A stretch of DNA of 64,000 nucleotides from Plotosus lineatus (GCA_024760905.1 CM045746.1:14590466-14654465), one strand, 5' to 3'; counted from the stretch's first letter, positions 58,427-63,061 are shown. Numbers and translations: made by a program. Notes: generated by a model not told the origin, from the sequence alone.

Positions 58427-60650
58427 GCATGGTATATATAGCATGGTGGGGAGGTTGTGGTCACCAGACAACAGGAACTGTTCAACTCCTGCTGGGAACA
58501 GGGTGTTCTTCCACAGGACCTCAAGGATGCAGTCATCGTCTCGCTGTACAAAAACAAAGGGGAGAAATCGGACTGCTCAAACTACCGCGGTATTACACTC
58601 CTGTCAGTAGCAGGTAAAGTGCTTGCCCGCGTTTTCCTGAACAGACTCATTTCCTCCATCATTGAAGACTTCACCCCTGAAAGCCAGCATGGTTTCTGAG
58701 CCAACAGAGGAACCACCGACATGATCTTTGTGTTTCGTCAAATCCAGGAGAAATGCAGAGAGCAGAACATTGGCCTCTTTGTTACCTTCACCGATCTGAC
58801 TAAGGCATTTGACACCGTGAGTCTATCGAAGATACTTTCCCACCTGGGCTGGCCACCGAAGTTTCTTACAATCATCTGCCAACTCCATGAGGGCCAGAAA
58901 GATCAGGTGAAGCACAATGGCATCCTTTCAGACAGCTTCCCAATCTCCAACGGTGTCAAGCAAGTCTGCGTGCTTGCGCCCTCACTCTTCTCCATCTTCT
59001 TCAGCATGATGCTACACCAAGCAATAAAGGACATACCAGACGGAATCTACATCCGCTTCCGCTCCGACGGCAGCGTGTTCAATCTTAGATGGCTGTTCGC
59101 CCGCACCAAGACAATGGAGCAGCTCATCATAGAACTGCTGTCCGCTGATGATTGTGCACTTTTTGCACACTCAGAAGCTGCTCTTCAAAACCTCATTGAC
59201 CACTTCTCTGAAGCCTCAAAGACCTTTGGGCTGACAATCAGCCTGAAAAAGACCGAAGTGCTGTTCCAACTCACACCTCTGCAAAACTACACCCCCCCTT
59301 CACATCACTATTGATGGCACAACTTGAAATGCAGTCGAACACTTCACCTGCCTTGGCAGTGTGATGTCAAATGATGCAACCATTGACAAGGACCTCGACA
59401 ATCAGCTTTCGAAGGCGATCAGATCCTTTGGTAGACTTTCCAAGCGAGTCTGAGAGCCGTTGTCATCCCCACTCTCATATACGGTGCAGAAGCCTGGACA
59501 CTGTACAGAAGACAAGTGTGACTCCTTGAACACTTCCATCAAGCGGTGCCTACGTTCCATCCTGAACATCAAGTGACATGACTACATGTCCAACAAGGAT
59601 GTCCTGGAAGAAGCTCAACTTCCCAGTCTCAAGTCCATAAGTCCATCCTGCTTAAACAGCAGCTGCAATAGGCAGGGCATGTTGCAAGAATGGAGGACGC
59701 TCGCAAGCCAAAAGTTGTCCTGTTCGAGGGAACTCAAGTCTGGAAAGCGAACCTGTGGTGCTCCGGGAAAAAAAAAAACGTTACAAAGACTAGCTACAAA
59801 GACACCTTTCTCTGGCAAAAATTCTACCCAGTTCCTGGCAAATTGATGCCACTGACCCAAGTGGAAATACACAATCCACAGAGCAAGCCAAGAGTTTGAA
59901 ATCCAGAGGAGTGGAGCAGCGAGAAAAAAAAGACGCCGTCAGAAGGAGAGGGCGCCGTCTCAAAACCCGGCTTCATCATCCGCAGCCTTTACCTGCCCAT
60001 GTTGCAGCAGAGCCTGTGCATCACGCATTGGCCTCTATAGCCACCAGCGGGCTTGCAACTCATCAACCCTTCCCTGATCTTCATATGCAAATATGCAAAG
60101 AAACAGCCGTCATCATCATCATATATATATATGGATGGATGAATGGATGTGTCTAAAATAAAAGTTACTAAAATCCATATAAACTGTTATGGAATGAATC
60201 ATGTCAGTGAATAATCGAACCAGCTCCGGTGCAGTTAGGTTCATTGAGCTGTAAACATTAACTGGGCATTTTGTAGAACCTTTCAAAGTTCTGCTGTAAA
60301 CTTTGACCGTCAAACATGTTTCTTCATTTTCATACAAATTCCAGCAGCCTTCATTATGTTTTCATTTGAAAAGTGGTCTCACAGAGAACACTGCTTTCTT
60401 TTATTGACAGACAAATGTTTTTGAGTGTTTGCTTAATATTTAATTATTGTGTTGCAAAAAAACTGTTTGCGTTTCTAAGACTTTGAACTAAAACATGATT
60501 TTTGTCTTTTCTCTCTAGGCTGTGGCAGAGCTGAAAAAAAGTGGTCTAGACATGAACTTTTCTTTTCTGAATTATGCTCAGTCCAGCCAGTGCCGAAACT
60601 GGACGGACAGCTCAGTGAGTTATGCTGCTGGAGCCCTTATAGTTCATTGA
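12557..60650 (+). CDS. memo1: Mediator of cell motility 1 (Memo1), complete nine-exon coding sequence
   Basis: Joined exons 12557-12617, 30471-30552, 30781-30849, 30929-31041, 32941-33052, 42998-43140, 56037-56113, 56343-56447 and 60519-60650 give 894 nt, that is 297 residues plus TGA, equal in length to human MEMO1. All introns are GT-AG and every junction keeps frame. Memo is a cytosolic and nuclear protein with the fold of LigB-type class III non-heme-iron dioxygenases. It is known as an ErbB2 effector in cell migration and as a copper/iron-binding redox protein. Seen here: the N-terminus [20 protein letters not shown]; His49 in [12 protein letters not shown]; His81 in [11 protein letters not shown]; Asp189 and His192 in SSDFCHWG; Cys244 in [10 protein letters not shown]; and the C-terminus [10 protein letters not shown]. 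His49, His81 and Cys244 are the family's metal-site residues. The ATG is the first in-frame one and has A at -3. No frameshift or stop is seen, so the gene looks functional. Introns make up most of the 48 kb and are full of transposons. Confidence 0.97.
12700..14190. other. memo1 intron 1, 5' part: unique-looking sequence
   Basis: Contains a (ttta)n tract near 13150 and several gctagc-rich stretches (12650-12680, 13660-13695). No transposon end or exon was recognised. Its closeness to the promoter makes intronic regulatory elements possible but unproven. Confidence 0.4.
14200..14310 (+). mobile_element. SINE B tail fragment
   Basis: ggcgagctgttcagggtgga followed by an inverted equivalent ggtacaccctgaacagcttg 45 bp later. 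Both are L2-type tail sequence, so this is two tail pieces head to head. Confidence 0.45.
15590..15848 (-). mobile_element. SINE A copy with 16-bp target-site duplication
   Basis: Tail tctcgggagtcgccacagcg, body to gataacc-like ataacccggttagccgcact; the tRNA head is missing. Flanks agaaaaaattctactt (15574-15589) and agaaaaaaatctactt (15849-15864) differ at one base, marking a 5'-truncated insertion. Confidence 0.8.
15865..17205. other. memo1 intron 1: no gene recognised
   Basis: AT-rich, with a short palindromic attattaatatattaat run near 16180-16215. Nothing assignable otherwise. Confidence 0.4.
17210..17530 (-). mobile_element. SINE B, near-complete copy
   Basis: Reverse orientation. L2-type tail aattaatcctaattaggatc and ggtacaccctggacagctcg, body tgtacatgtttttggactgg, head cttcttgctgtgcggcggac and ctaaccacttcgccaccatg. 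Confidence 0.8.
17680..17825. repeat. 21-bp tandem repeat, seven units
   Basis: Unit gaagagccgcaactggccat plus t. Six perfect units (17680-17805) and a seventh lacking its last base, followed by a degenerate partial unit (cggccattgaagggcc). All frames are open across it, which explains long spurious ORFs. Identity between units implies recent expansion. Confidence 0.97.
18096..18983 (-). mobile_element. hAT DNA transposon remnant with transposase C-terminus
   Basis: Ends caacggtcaggaacc and (complement) caggtgtcaggaacc are short terminal inverted repeats. Flanks ctctagtt and ctttagat are an 8-bp target-site duplication (6 of 8 match), as in hAT. On the - strand, 18475-18285 encodes [33 protein letters not shown], resembling the hAT dimerisation domain. 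It is truncated internally and frameshifted upstream, so non-autonomous. Confidence 0.75.
19427..19705 (+). mobile_element. SINE C copy
   Basis: Shares gaagtgcccctgagcaagac, aactaacccccaactg, gcagcccactgcttcaagtg and gatgggttaaatgcagagga with the copies at 25445, 42640 and 52803. Confidence 0.7.
20627..21151. mobile_element. hAT-type MITE, 525 bp, with perfect 8-bp target-site duplication
   Basis: Begins cagtacttctcaa and ends ttgagaagcactg (13-bp inverted repeats, one mismatch). Flanked by ctttagcc at 20619-20626 and 21152-21159, exact. The interior has no transposase and two long T runs. Confidence 0.88.
21160..22140. other. memo1 intron 1: no gene recognised
   Basis: Unique-looking AT-rich sequence with T runs at 21355 and 22027. 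No family assigned. Confidence 0.4.
22141..22560 (-). mobile_element. MITE E copy
   Basis: Reverse-oriented: aaccctcactttttgtggtt start, caataaatacatattcaat, caagcgtgaag-like end agtagtgagggatcactg. Its right end shares the TA dinucleotide with the next element. Confidence 0.75.
22563..23421 (-). mobile_element. Tigger/pogo-like DNA transposon remnant, TA-flanked
   Basis: Exact terminal repeats cagtcggccctctacttac (22563-22581) and gtaagtagagggccgactg (23403-23421), with TA on both sides (Tc1/mariner-superfamily target). The - strand around 23070-22880 encodes [15 protein letters not shown] and [20 protein letters not shown], the helix-turn-helix start of a Tigger/CENP-B-like transposase. 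The rest is deleted or stopped. Confidence 0.85.
23424..24600. other. memo1 intron 1: mostly unassigned
   Basis: Holds a diverged SINE-tail-like piece at 23890-23950 (gggtgagctgttcgagatga) and a (tta)n tract at 24327-24345. The remainder is unassigned. Confidence 0.4.
24622..24690 (+). mobile_element. 5S rRNA-derived sequence (5S pseudogene or SINE3-type head)
   Basis: tctaatctcaagcctggtta, gtattggatgggagattgac, tgggaataccaggtgctgt matches the 3' half of vertebrate 5S rRNA (internal promoter side), with a ~20-base gap where gaagctaagcaggg should be. It cannot be a working 5S gene. Confidence 0.75.
24818..24892 (+). mobile_element. SINE A head fragment
   Basis: gtggtctgttagtggggcat, ccaaggttgggggtccaagc, cccacgtt. 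Only the tRNA-like part is present. Confidence 0.6.
25445..25700 (+). mobile_element. SINE C copy
   Basis: tRNA-like start cagccatagccaaatggtaa, then gaagtgtcattgagtatggc, acctaacccccaactgctct, a (TG)n tract at 25615-25635 and gatgggttaaatgcagaggc. Confidence 0.75.
25780..26620 (+). pseudogene. Decayed Tc1/mariner transposase copy
   Basis: The last part encodes [18 protein letters not shown], then [17 protein letters not shown], resembling the end of Tc1-type transposases (W..I....NLV.SM..RL.AVI). Upstream text is frameshifted and carries a 26-base T run. No terminal repeats were identified. Confidence 0.5.
26655..26995 (+). repeat. Dispersed repeat F, copy 1
   Basis: Shares acacactcagggaaagc, gagctcacagacgcccatga, ttggctggtgattgatgtga and agctcggccaattagctccc with 31660, 47880, 51300 and 55600. 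A (CA)n tract lies at its 5' side. Family not recognised. Confidence 0.65.
26998..28230. other. memo1 intron 1: unassigned with long (TA)n
   Basis: Contains (TA)n at 27578-27628 and gttttgttt-type repeats near 28000-28030. No gene seen. Confidence 0.4.
28235..28662 (+). mobile_element. MITE E, full-length copy, TA-flanked
   Basis: Starts cagtgatccctcactacttt, ends gtgagggatccctg, TA on both sides. The shared interior includes aaggccaattatgc, poly-A, gtgcgcatctgtgtg and atgtacgtagatctcagtcg. It has no coding capacity. Confidence 0.85.
29055..29334. mobile_element. hAT-like non-autonomous element with internal palindrome
   Basis: caggggtgtcaaacttatgc start is typical of fish hAT MITEs. The interior has inverted arms cagctgattggtcaa (29169) and gactgaccaatcaactg (29201), and ctgaagactcag pairs with gagtcttcag. 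Confidence 0.5.
29335..29550. mobile_element. Short hAT-like MITE
   Basis: Starts cagtggtgcccaatcctg with gatctacc, ends ggtagatcaccagc and ggcacagctg as the inverted counterpart. The flanking 8-mers gtccagta and gtgtacga match poorly. Confidence 0.45.
30071..30334. mobile_element. Short TIR element (264 bp)
   Basis: cgtaatttccagactattga at the left and gtctggaaattacggta at the right are inverted repeats. The interior aataagtcgcacc / aagtcgcagggtt is further partly symmetric. Non-coding MITE lying 137 bp before memo1 exon 2. Confidence 0.75.
30471..30552 (+). CDS. memo1: memo1 exon 2, residues 21-47 plus two bases
   Basis: The acceptor is a pyrimidine run ending ttctttag|gatctc; the donor is GCC|gtatgt. 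It encodes the amphipathic stretch [15 protein letters not shown] and the strand RAIIA that leads into the first metal ligand. The last two bases start Pro48. Intron 2 is only 228 bp. Confidence 0.95.
30781..30849 (+). CDS. memo1: memo1 exon 3, residues 48-70 plus two bases
   Basis: The acceptor is gcttttgcag|acatgc; the donor is TTAC|gtaagt. It encodes [20 protein letters not shown], carrying His49, one of the family's metal-site residues. Intron 3 is 79 bp, the shortest in the gene. Confidence 0.96.
30929..31041 (+). CDS. memo1: memo1 exon 4, residues 71-108 plus one base
   Basis: The acceptor is tttggtag|tcgaag; the donor is AAGG|gtaaag. It encodes [20 protein letters not shown] with His81, then a stretch ending YDLRIDQK. 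Phase fixes the donor after the extra G, which gives Val109 with exon 5. Confidence 0.96.
31660..31800 (+). repeat. Dispersed repeat F, copy 2 (diverged)
   Basis: gctcagagatgctcatgatt followed by ggttaatggttattaattgc and ttcctggtcacag; core only. Confidence 0.45.
32344..32503 (+). repeat. Tandem duplication of about 80 bp
   Basis: Unit from ttatgtttggtttaactgta to gcaaattcatttcatgaggg at 32344-32420 is repeated at 32427-32503 with about three substitutions. Confidence 0.9.
32941..33052 (+). CDS. memo1: memo1 exon 5, residues 109-145 plus two bases
   Basis: The acceptor is cctcccttttag|tgtatg; the donor is AAAG|gtacat. It encodes [14 protein letters not shown] and then [19 protein letters not shown], a conserved stretch that includes the HSIE segment of the active-site face. 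Intron 5, 9,945 bp, follows. Confidence 0.96.
33133..33536 (+). mobile_element. MITE E, full-length copy, TA-flanked
   Basis: Starts cagggagccctcgctacttt, ends gtgagagatccctg, TA both sides. It begins 80 bp after memo1 exon 5. Confidence 0.85.
34088..34421 (-). mobile_element. SINE A copy
   Basis: Tail ttctcaggggtcgctacagc, body gatgcccttcctgatgcaac, head gggactcgaaccccctacct through accaggccaccactg. Confidence 0.85.
34510..34785 (-). mobile_element. SINE A' copy, diverged
   Basis: L2-type tail gtgatcctaattagggctct and aactcgccaggccgttgcag, then the SINE A body ctactcttaacaacagtcag and head ggggcttgaacccctgacct. Joined at the same place as the other A' copies. Confidence 0.65.
35521..35867 (-). 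mobile_element. SINE A, best-preserved full copy
   Basis: All three parts are clear: LINE-like tail (35521-35585, caggagtcgccacagcgaat), body with gatgcccttcctgtcacaac, and head gggactcgaacccccaacct, ggatcagcgatccagcgccc. Useful as the family reference. Confidence 0.88.
35955..36715. mobile_element. Possible TIR element with small acidic ORF
   Basis: acgtctaataaccgcccatg (35954) and the complement acgtaataaacgcccagg (36705) form imperfect inverted ends. Between them an ORF (36115-36318, + strand) encodes a 67-residue acidic C-terminus-like peptide ([20 protein letters not shown]). Family not recognised. Confidence 0.35.
37272..37866 (-). mobile_element. Tigger-like remnant, second copy of the 22563 element
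   Basis: ttctgcttcaatatggtacc, gccatattcctttgcgacat and, later, gggaggccagcggagcggga and gagcaactcgtgcattgttt match 22563-23421. A (TG)n tract (37404-37458) replaces the middle, and the left end is lost. Confidence 0.7.
37868..38203 (-). mobile_element. MITE E partial copy
   Basis: From tataatattaataaataca to gaagcgagggatccctg. Its other end is replaced by the Tigger-like remnant just before it. Confidence 0.7.
38627..39719 (+). mobile_element. TA-flanked element G, copy 1 (right end lost)
   Basis: Starts cagatgctccccgacttacg after TA. The interior (acgtcgtctctgtgatcttt, gtcgaccatcggaacc, agatacggtaatgc) matches the complement of 44573-45640. The right end is cut where the element at 39720 begins. 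Contains (AT)n at 38880-38935. No intact ORF. Confidence 0.7.
39720..41443. mobile_element. 1.7-kb TA-flanked element with long internal inverted repeat
   Basis: Left end cagtatgcccttgactattc and right end (complement) cagtaggcccttgacattcg, with TA on both sides. Inside, arms at about 40030-40345 and 40825-41120 are reverse complements (for example aaggataaactttattacag / gtaataaagtttatcctttt). Between the arms are a LINE endonuclease fragment and (catag)n. Confidence 0.75.
40395..40665 (-). pseudogene. LINE apurinic-endonuclease fragment (frameshifted)
   Basis: On the - strand: [19 protein letters not shown], then after a one-base shift [20 protein letters not shown]. xETWL is the conserved APE-endonuclease motif of CR1/L2/Rex1-type LINEs. 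It lies in the spacer between the inverted arms. Confidence 0.65.
42253..42604 (+). mobile_element. SINE A, full copy
   Basis: Head ggggcagtggtggcctggtg, B box gggttcgagtcccactgttc, body caggaagggcatccgacata, tail gattcgctgtggcgacccct and gccgaaaggaaaaga. Confidence 0.88.
42640..42903 (+). mobile_element. SINE C copy
   Basis: gaagtgcacttgagcaaggc, acctaaccccctactgctct, agcccactgctcctggtgtg, gaatgggttaaatgccgagg. It ends about 95 bp before memo1 exon 6. Confidence 0.75.
42998..43140 (+). CDS. memo1: memo1 exon 6, residues 146-193 plus one base
   Basis: The acceptor is aaatcacag|ctgcaa; the donor is TGGG|gtaggt. It encodes [20 protein letters not shown] through SSDFCHW. Asp189 and His192 line the Memo pocket in the known structure. 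A (CA)n tract starts about 20 bp after the donor, and intron 6 (12,896 bp) holds the nested transposon stack. Confidence 0.96.
43656..44438 (-). mobile_element. Tigger-like DNA transposon remnant nested in MITE E
   Basis: Starts cagtgatacctcagctcatg, ends tcagcagaggttttactg, with TA duplicated (43654-43655, 44439-44440) exactly at the E sequence aaacTActtacatt. The - strand (44192-44007) encodes [20 protein letters not shown] and [19 protein letters not shown], the helix-turn-helix of Tigger/CENP-B-like transposases; the rest is missing. Confidence 0.85.
44573..45640 (-). mobile_element. Element G, copy 2, nested in MITE E
   Basis: Begins gagacgctccccggcttacg after TA. The reverse complement matches 38627-39719 (ccggtctttcaag, acgacgtcttaacacaagg). 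Its far end dissolves in (TA)n at about 45600-45645. Confidence 0.75.
44814..45157 (+). mobile_element. SINE A', full copy with 13-bp target-site duplication
   Basis: Head ggggcagtggtggtctagtg, B box gggttcgagtcccactctcc, body to gtcagcgtgtttccg, fixed junction ccctgcgatggcctggcgag, tail gaccctaattaggatgaagc. Flanks tttataccgagtc (44801-44813) and tttaaaccgagtc (45158-45170) differ at one base. The duplication encloses both halves, so the chimera moved as one unit. Confidence 0.9.
45912..46068 (+). repeat. Compound microsatellite (TG)n-(GA)n
   Basis: Long (TG)n with ta interruptions from 45912, then (GA)n from about 46024. It opens all reading frames nearby. Confidence 0.97.
46450..46770 (-). 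pseudogene. Possible Tc1-like transposase remnant
   Basis: The - strand has [19 protein letters not shown] text (ctgatgagaccaaaacagaa) resembling the first catalytic Asp region (DETK) of Tc1 transposases, with decayed surroundings. Confidence 0.4.
46785..47234 (+). mobile_element. Non-LTR retrotransposon 3' end, probably Rex3/RTE-like
   Basis: Encodes pieces [42 protein letters not shown], the C-terminal ORF end common in fish LINEs, and ends in gaaaatgaatgaac. Frameshifted between pieces. The clade is from memory of similar fish sequences. Confidence 0.55.
47880..48190 (+). repeat. Dispersed repeat F, copy 3
   Basis: ggtctaacacactctgaggg, gagctcacagatacccatga, gcgattgctgtgagtgacag, gagagctcgaccaatgagct. 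Confidence 0.65.
48965..49988 (+). mobile_element. MITE E copy split by a LINE
   Basis: Left end caggggtccctcgctacttt, right end gtgagggatccctg. E is continuous at 48965-49330 and 49859-49988. The LINE 3' fragment lies between. Confidence 0.85.
49331..49858 (-). mobile_element. RTE LINE, strongly 5'-truncated, inserted in MITE E
   Basis: (GAA)n tail at 49331 on the - strand. The ORF at 49827-49366 encodes [74 protein letters not shown]. The bases aatat occur on both sides (gttgaatat / aatatgtatt), a short target duplication. Confidence 0.85.
49990..50495. other. memo1 intron 6: no gene recognised
   Basis: Unique-looking, ending in (ttaa)n at 50442-50470. Confidence 0.4.
50505..50600 (+). 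mobile_element. L2-type SINE tail fragment
   Basis: ctggcgagctgtccagggtg, taccctgccctcgcccagag, atgggctccagcctcccctc, gaccctaataag. Confidence 0.65.
50716..51240 (-). mobile_element. RTE LINE 5' region and start of endonuclease ORF
   Basis: The - strand frame includes [36 protein letters not shown] and [19 protein letters not shown]; TxNVxT and VQETxW are the opening motifs of RTE-type APE endonucleases. Upstream (about 51000-51110) the sequence gcgacaggaagggcatccgg, cgtaaaacctctgccacatt is nearly the SINE A body. The element stops at about 50716, so only the 5' portion is present. Confidence 0.8.
51290..51495 (-). repeat. Dispersed repeat F, copy 4 (reverse)
   Basis: tctatgggagcttattggg, actgaccgtgatcgccaggc, aatcatgggcatctgtgagc, gttagaccgtccc. 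Confidence 0.6.
51500..52800. other. memo1 intron 6: no gene recognised
   Basis: Contains a 38-base T run at 52217-52254 and short (TG)n and (GA)n. No family assigned. Confidence 0.4.
52803..53045 (+). mobile_element. SINE C copy
   Basis: tRNA-like head atggtctactggctagagaa, then acacctaacccccaactgct, ctcagggcacaatgtggttg, taggttaaagtgcag. It has an internal 22-bp tandem repeat (ctcactttaaataggt). Confidence 0.65.
53046..54278. other. memo1 intron 6: (TA)n tract and unassigned sequence
   Basis: (TA)n-(T)n at 53164-53225. Positions 53271-53350 could encode a zinc-finger-like [20 protein letters not shown], too short to assign. The rest is unassigned. Confidence 0.4.
54279..54768 (+). mobile_element. 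MITE E copy, right terminal repeat decayed
   Basis: cagggatccctcgctacgtc start, typical interior, (TG)n-(G)n at 54675-54701, and accacggaaagagag in place of the intact right end. Confidence 0.8.
55138..55352 (+). mobile_element. SINE A with internal deletion
   Basis: Head gaggcagtggtggtctagtg, B box gggttcgagtcccactctcc, then gctaactgggtt runs straight into gacagaaagggcatccgatg: about 130 bp of body is missing. Tail gattcactgtggcgactccc and gccgaaagga. Confidence 0.85.
55600..55910 (+). repeat. Dispersed repeat F, copy 5
   Basis: ggtctaacacactctgaggg, gagcccacagatgctcatga, ttggctggtgatcgctgtga, gtgacagggaagtt. Preceded by (CA)n. Confidence 0.65.
56037..56113 (+). CDS. memo1: memo1 exon 7, residues 194-219
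   Basis: The acceptor is atcttttcag|gccaac; the donor is AAGATG|gtaaac. It encodes [20 protein letters not shown] and then HLDKM, and ends exactly on a codon. Intron 7 is 229 bp. Confidence 0.95.
56343..56447 (+). CDS. memo1: memo1 exon 8, residues 220-254
   Basis: The acceptor is cttcctttag|ggtatg; the donor is TTAAAT|gtaagt. It encodes 35 whole codons, including [12 protein letters not shown] and [16 protein letters not shown], with Cys244, the third metal-site residue. Confidence 0.96.
56755..58355 (+). mobile_element. Internally deleted Tc1 element split by a LINE
   Basis: Inverted ends tccttctcaaaaaattagca (from 56758) and gctaatttttttgagaagga (to 58352). After the left end the sequence jumps to the last codons of the transposase (ctgattgcctccatgccacg ... 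gaccaagtattg), so most of the gene is deleted. It is the same family as the copy at 62545. Confidence 0.85.
57120..58317 (-). mobile_element. RTE LINE with long RT ORF and 13-bp target-site duplication
   Basis: The - strand ORF 58327-57113 (404 codons, the first ones from flanking DNA) has [15 protein letters not shown] (RT motif A), [15 protein letters not shown] (B), [13 protein letters not shown] (C, catalytic DD), [17 protein letters not shown] and [18 protein letters not shown]. Near the end a deletion of about 80 bp relative to the 49331 copy joins YIGR to RHEGRWSQ, replacing the last ~60 residues by a frame ending in (RRR)n. The direct repeat actttatcacaat is at 57107-57119 and 58318-58330. 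The 5' end has a 19-bp tandem duplication (cgtatggctcatcaacttt, 58274-58312). The endonuclease is missing. Confidence 0.92.
58446..60140 (+). mobile_element. Second LINE type: degraded RT with C-terminal zinc finger
   Basis: ORF pieces on + strand: [20 protein letters not shown] (58548), HGF then TGA at 58697, [12 protein letters not shown] (motif A), [17 protein letters not shown] (motif B), [15 protein letters not shown] (motif C, Ser where Phe/Tyr is usual), [12 protein letters not shown]. Later frames hold [22 protein letters not shown] and LLEHFHQ-like text, and near 59985-60050 [20 protein letters not shown], a C2HC zinc finger. Many shifts and stops show it is dead. It is unrelated in sequence to the RTE LINE. 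Clade not assigned. Confidence 0.75.
60156..60518 (+). other. memo1 intron 8, 3' part
   Basis: Unique-looking AT-rich sequence leading to the pyrimidine-rich acceptor of exon 9. Confidence 0.5.
60519..60650 (+). CDS. memo1: memo1 exon 9 (terminal coding exon), residues 255-297 and stop
   Basis: The acceptor is ttttctctctag|gctgtg. It encodes [20 protein letters not shown] followed by QSSQCRNW and the C-terminus [10 protein letters not shown], then TGA. This matches the end of vertebrate Memo. Confidence 0.97.
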   Translation, partial: AVAELKKSGLDMNFSFLNYAQSSQCRNWTDSSVSYAAGALIVH

Positions 60651-61170
60651 GGTGAAGTCACCTAGGAGCAACTTCCTCGGCTTCTTCAAATACCCCAGAA
60701 ACTTCCCTTCTACTTTAAACATCCTAGGTGCCCTCAACCTCTCCACCACCTAATCCCGTTTCCTTTTTTTGTTTTGGTTTGTTTTGTTTTTTATTTCTTA
60801 AAGTGTTCAGTGGAAGGATTTTAGGTTGGCTGAGATGAGCTATGAAGCATTAAATGCTAGTTAAGTATCTACAACTATTGCCTCTCCCCTCCCCTTTTTA
60901 TATTCAACATAACTTGTTATGTTTTAGTTTAAAATATAATTACAGCATGTGCTGATGAGGATGGATTTTGGTTTTCCATTTTTCTTGCAAGCTTTCCAGC
61001 TGTGGATTTTGTAGCGTGATGGAATCTGCAAGGACTTTCTTGTCAAGTTCTTAAATGTCTGTAAGAACGTTGATACCGTTTGAGTTGAAATAAACATGTC
61101 CGTATTTACATTGCCCTCTTTGCAGATCAGTTAATGTAACCTAAATAAAACTATATCATATAATTGTCCA
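60651..61170 (+). promoter_or_regulatory. memo1: memo1 3' UTR with candidate poly(A) signals
   Basis: It follows the stop codon without recognisable repeats. AATAAA occurs at 61089-61094 and again at 61144-61149, both plausible cleavage signals. Which one is used, or whether a later site is used, is not decidable here. Confidence 0.55.
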
Positions 61171-61524
61171 GGAATTTAAATGAATAGCCTGTCTAGATAC
61201 ATTCTTGTAGGTGCTAAAAATAGTAGTGATCAGTAATGCTTAATTTAGTCACATTAATTTATATCAGTAATGCATTGTTCCTATACCTGTTACACTTGTC
61301 AGTAAAGGGCTCCATGATAACAAGTTCCCTCTTCCTTTGGATTATGTGTCACAAAATTGTTTTATTTTTTATTTCACTCAATTAAAATGTTTCTGTTCAT
61401 CTTTATATTTTCTTCCCTTTGATATATCTCTTTTTCTTCCTTTTTAAAAATTAATCTTTTTTCATTGTTGTAAATTTAAATTGAGTCGCTGTTTAACGTT
61501 TCTGTGGGAGAAGCGGTAGTATTG

Positions 61525-62224
61525 TACCCCCATTTCACTGGAGCACGGCAGACTTACGGAAGCAAAAATGTTGTCATCCACAAACGTTCCACAATTATTC
61601 CCTCATCTTCCGTGTCGTTCCGTGTGTTTCCGTAGTTATTCCTTAAGTCTTCCTCCACTTCCGTATGCTTCCGGCAGGCCAAAATATTCTGTGAACATGT
61701 TCAAAAGCACGTTCACGGGAAAAAAATTCCGTGAGTGTTCCGTGCTCTACACACCACACACCATCAGCACCATCTGCACCATCAGCAGCAGCATCAGACC
61801 GAGCGCTTGCCGGTTGCTTTGCCCCTCACATGGCCTGTGAAGACCGATCGATGGCACATCGTGAGTATTTCACCTTCTGATCCACTGCTGATTGTGGTTT
61901 ACTTGAGACGTTGATTGGGTCTGCATGATCATCCTCCTCATGCCGATGATCACGTGCGCGCGGACGGAGTAGTGAGCGCGCCGCACGCACAGCCATGTTT
62001 AAATCACCTTATAATAAATGTTCAGGGGTTCAGAGATTAGTGCGTCTTAAACACGGGCTCAAGCGCATGCTTTCATCCAGTACAGACTCGATCAAAGGGA
62101 TTTCTACTTTTCTGTAGGTTTTCCACCCATTTTCTGTTTAAAAATGCCAAAGCTCTTCCGTAGACTGCGTTCCGCGCCTTTGCGCTACGATCGTTGCATG
62201 CCGTGCTCCAGTGAAATGGGGGTA
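61525..62224. mobile_element. 700-bp element with perfect 26-bp terminal inverted repeats
   Basis: tacccccatttcactggagc plus acggca at 61525-61550 is the exact reverse complement of 62199-62224. The outer TA may be the target duplication. The interior is CpG-rich (61990-62010 has gcgcgccgcacgcac) and contains atggcacatcgtgagt, which looks like a short exon end with a donor. No transposase. Superfamily not recognised. Confidence 0.8.
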
Positions 62225-62652
62225 TTAGAATTTTCCTTTTTCTGAATTAATATCTATATAAAAAATAACATTGGTAGTGTGAAATTTAAATGTTATCCCC
62301 TCAAATGTTGATATGAGCTTTGATGGTCTTCCTGCGGAAATTTTGCACTGTGCTTATTGGATATAATCAAGACCTTTAAACAATTACTTTATCATGAAGC
62401 ACATTGCATCTCCCAGGCTATGGATTAATCACATGTTCTTAAAGTGAAATATAATTCAGCAAGATCATACATCCTGAATATCAGCATGCCTGTGATTCTG
62501 CAGTGAAACACAGCAGTACAAATATTCAGCATGACTGAGTGTGAAGATTTTATATATGTATATATATCCAACTGAAATATTTCAGGTCTTTTATTGTTTT
62601 TATCCTGATGATTTTGGCATACAGCTCATGAAAACCCAAAATTTCTATATAA

Positions 62653-62654
<2 letters not shown>

Positions 62655-62699
<45 letters not shown>

Positions 62700-62722
62700 T
62701 TATATATATATATATATACACA
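62655..62722 (+). repeat. (TG)n-(TA)n-(CA)n microsatellite inside Tc1
   Basis: gtgtgtg run 62658-62690, then tatatat to 62716, then acacaca. It has replaced the boundary between the Tc1 left end and the SINE pieces. Confidence 0.95.
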
Positions 62723-62759
62723 CACAGGATAATGTTTTCATAATGTTTTCATTTTATCA

Positions 62760-62927
62760 TGTTCACCTCAAAGCAAGAAGGTTTTGGGTTGGATTCCTGG
62801 AATCAGGGTATATCTGTGTTCAATCTGCATGTTGTCTAGTGGTAAGGTGCTGGATCACTAATTCACAAGGTTGGGGGTTCAAGCCCCACTCTCAACGGGT
62901 TGTCACTGTCCCCCCAGTGCAGCTAAA
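62760..62927 (+). mobile_element. SINE B and SINE A head fragments inside Tc1
   Basis: 62768-62830 is a SINE B head piece (cacctcaaagcaagaaggtt, gattcctggaatcagg). 62832-62927 is a SINE A head (ttgtctagtggtaaggtgct, gggttcaagccccactctca, agtgcagcta), cut straight into Tc1 sequence. Confidence 0.65.
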
Positions 62928-63061
62928 AAATTAGCATATCATGAAAACGAACGAACTATTAACCTAATCATCTGAATCAACCAATTAACTCTAAACACCT
63001 ACAAAAGATTCCTGAGGCTTTTAAAAACTCCCAGCCTGGTTAATTACTCAAAACCGCAATC

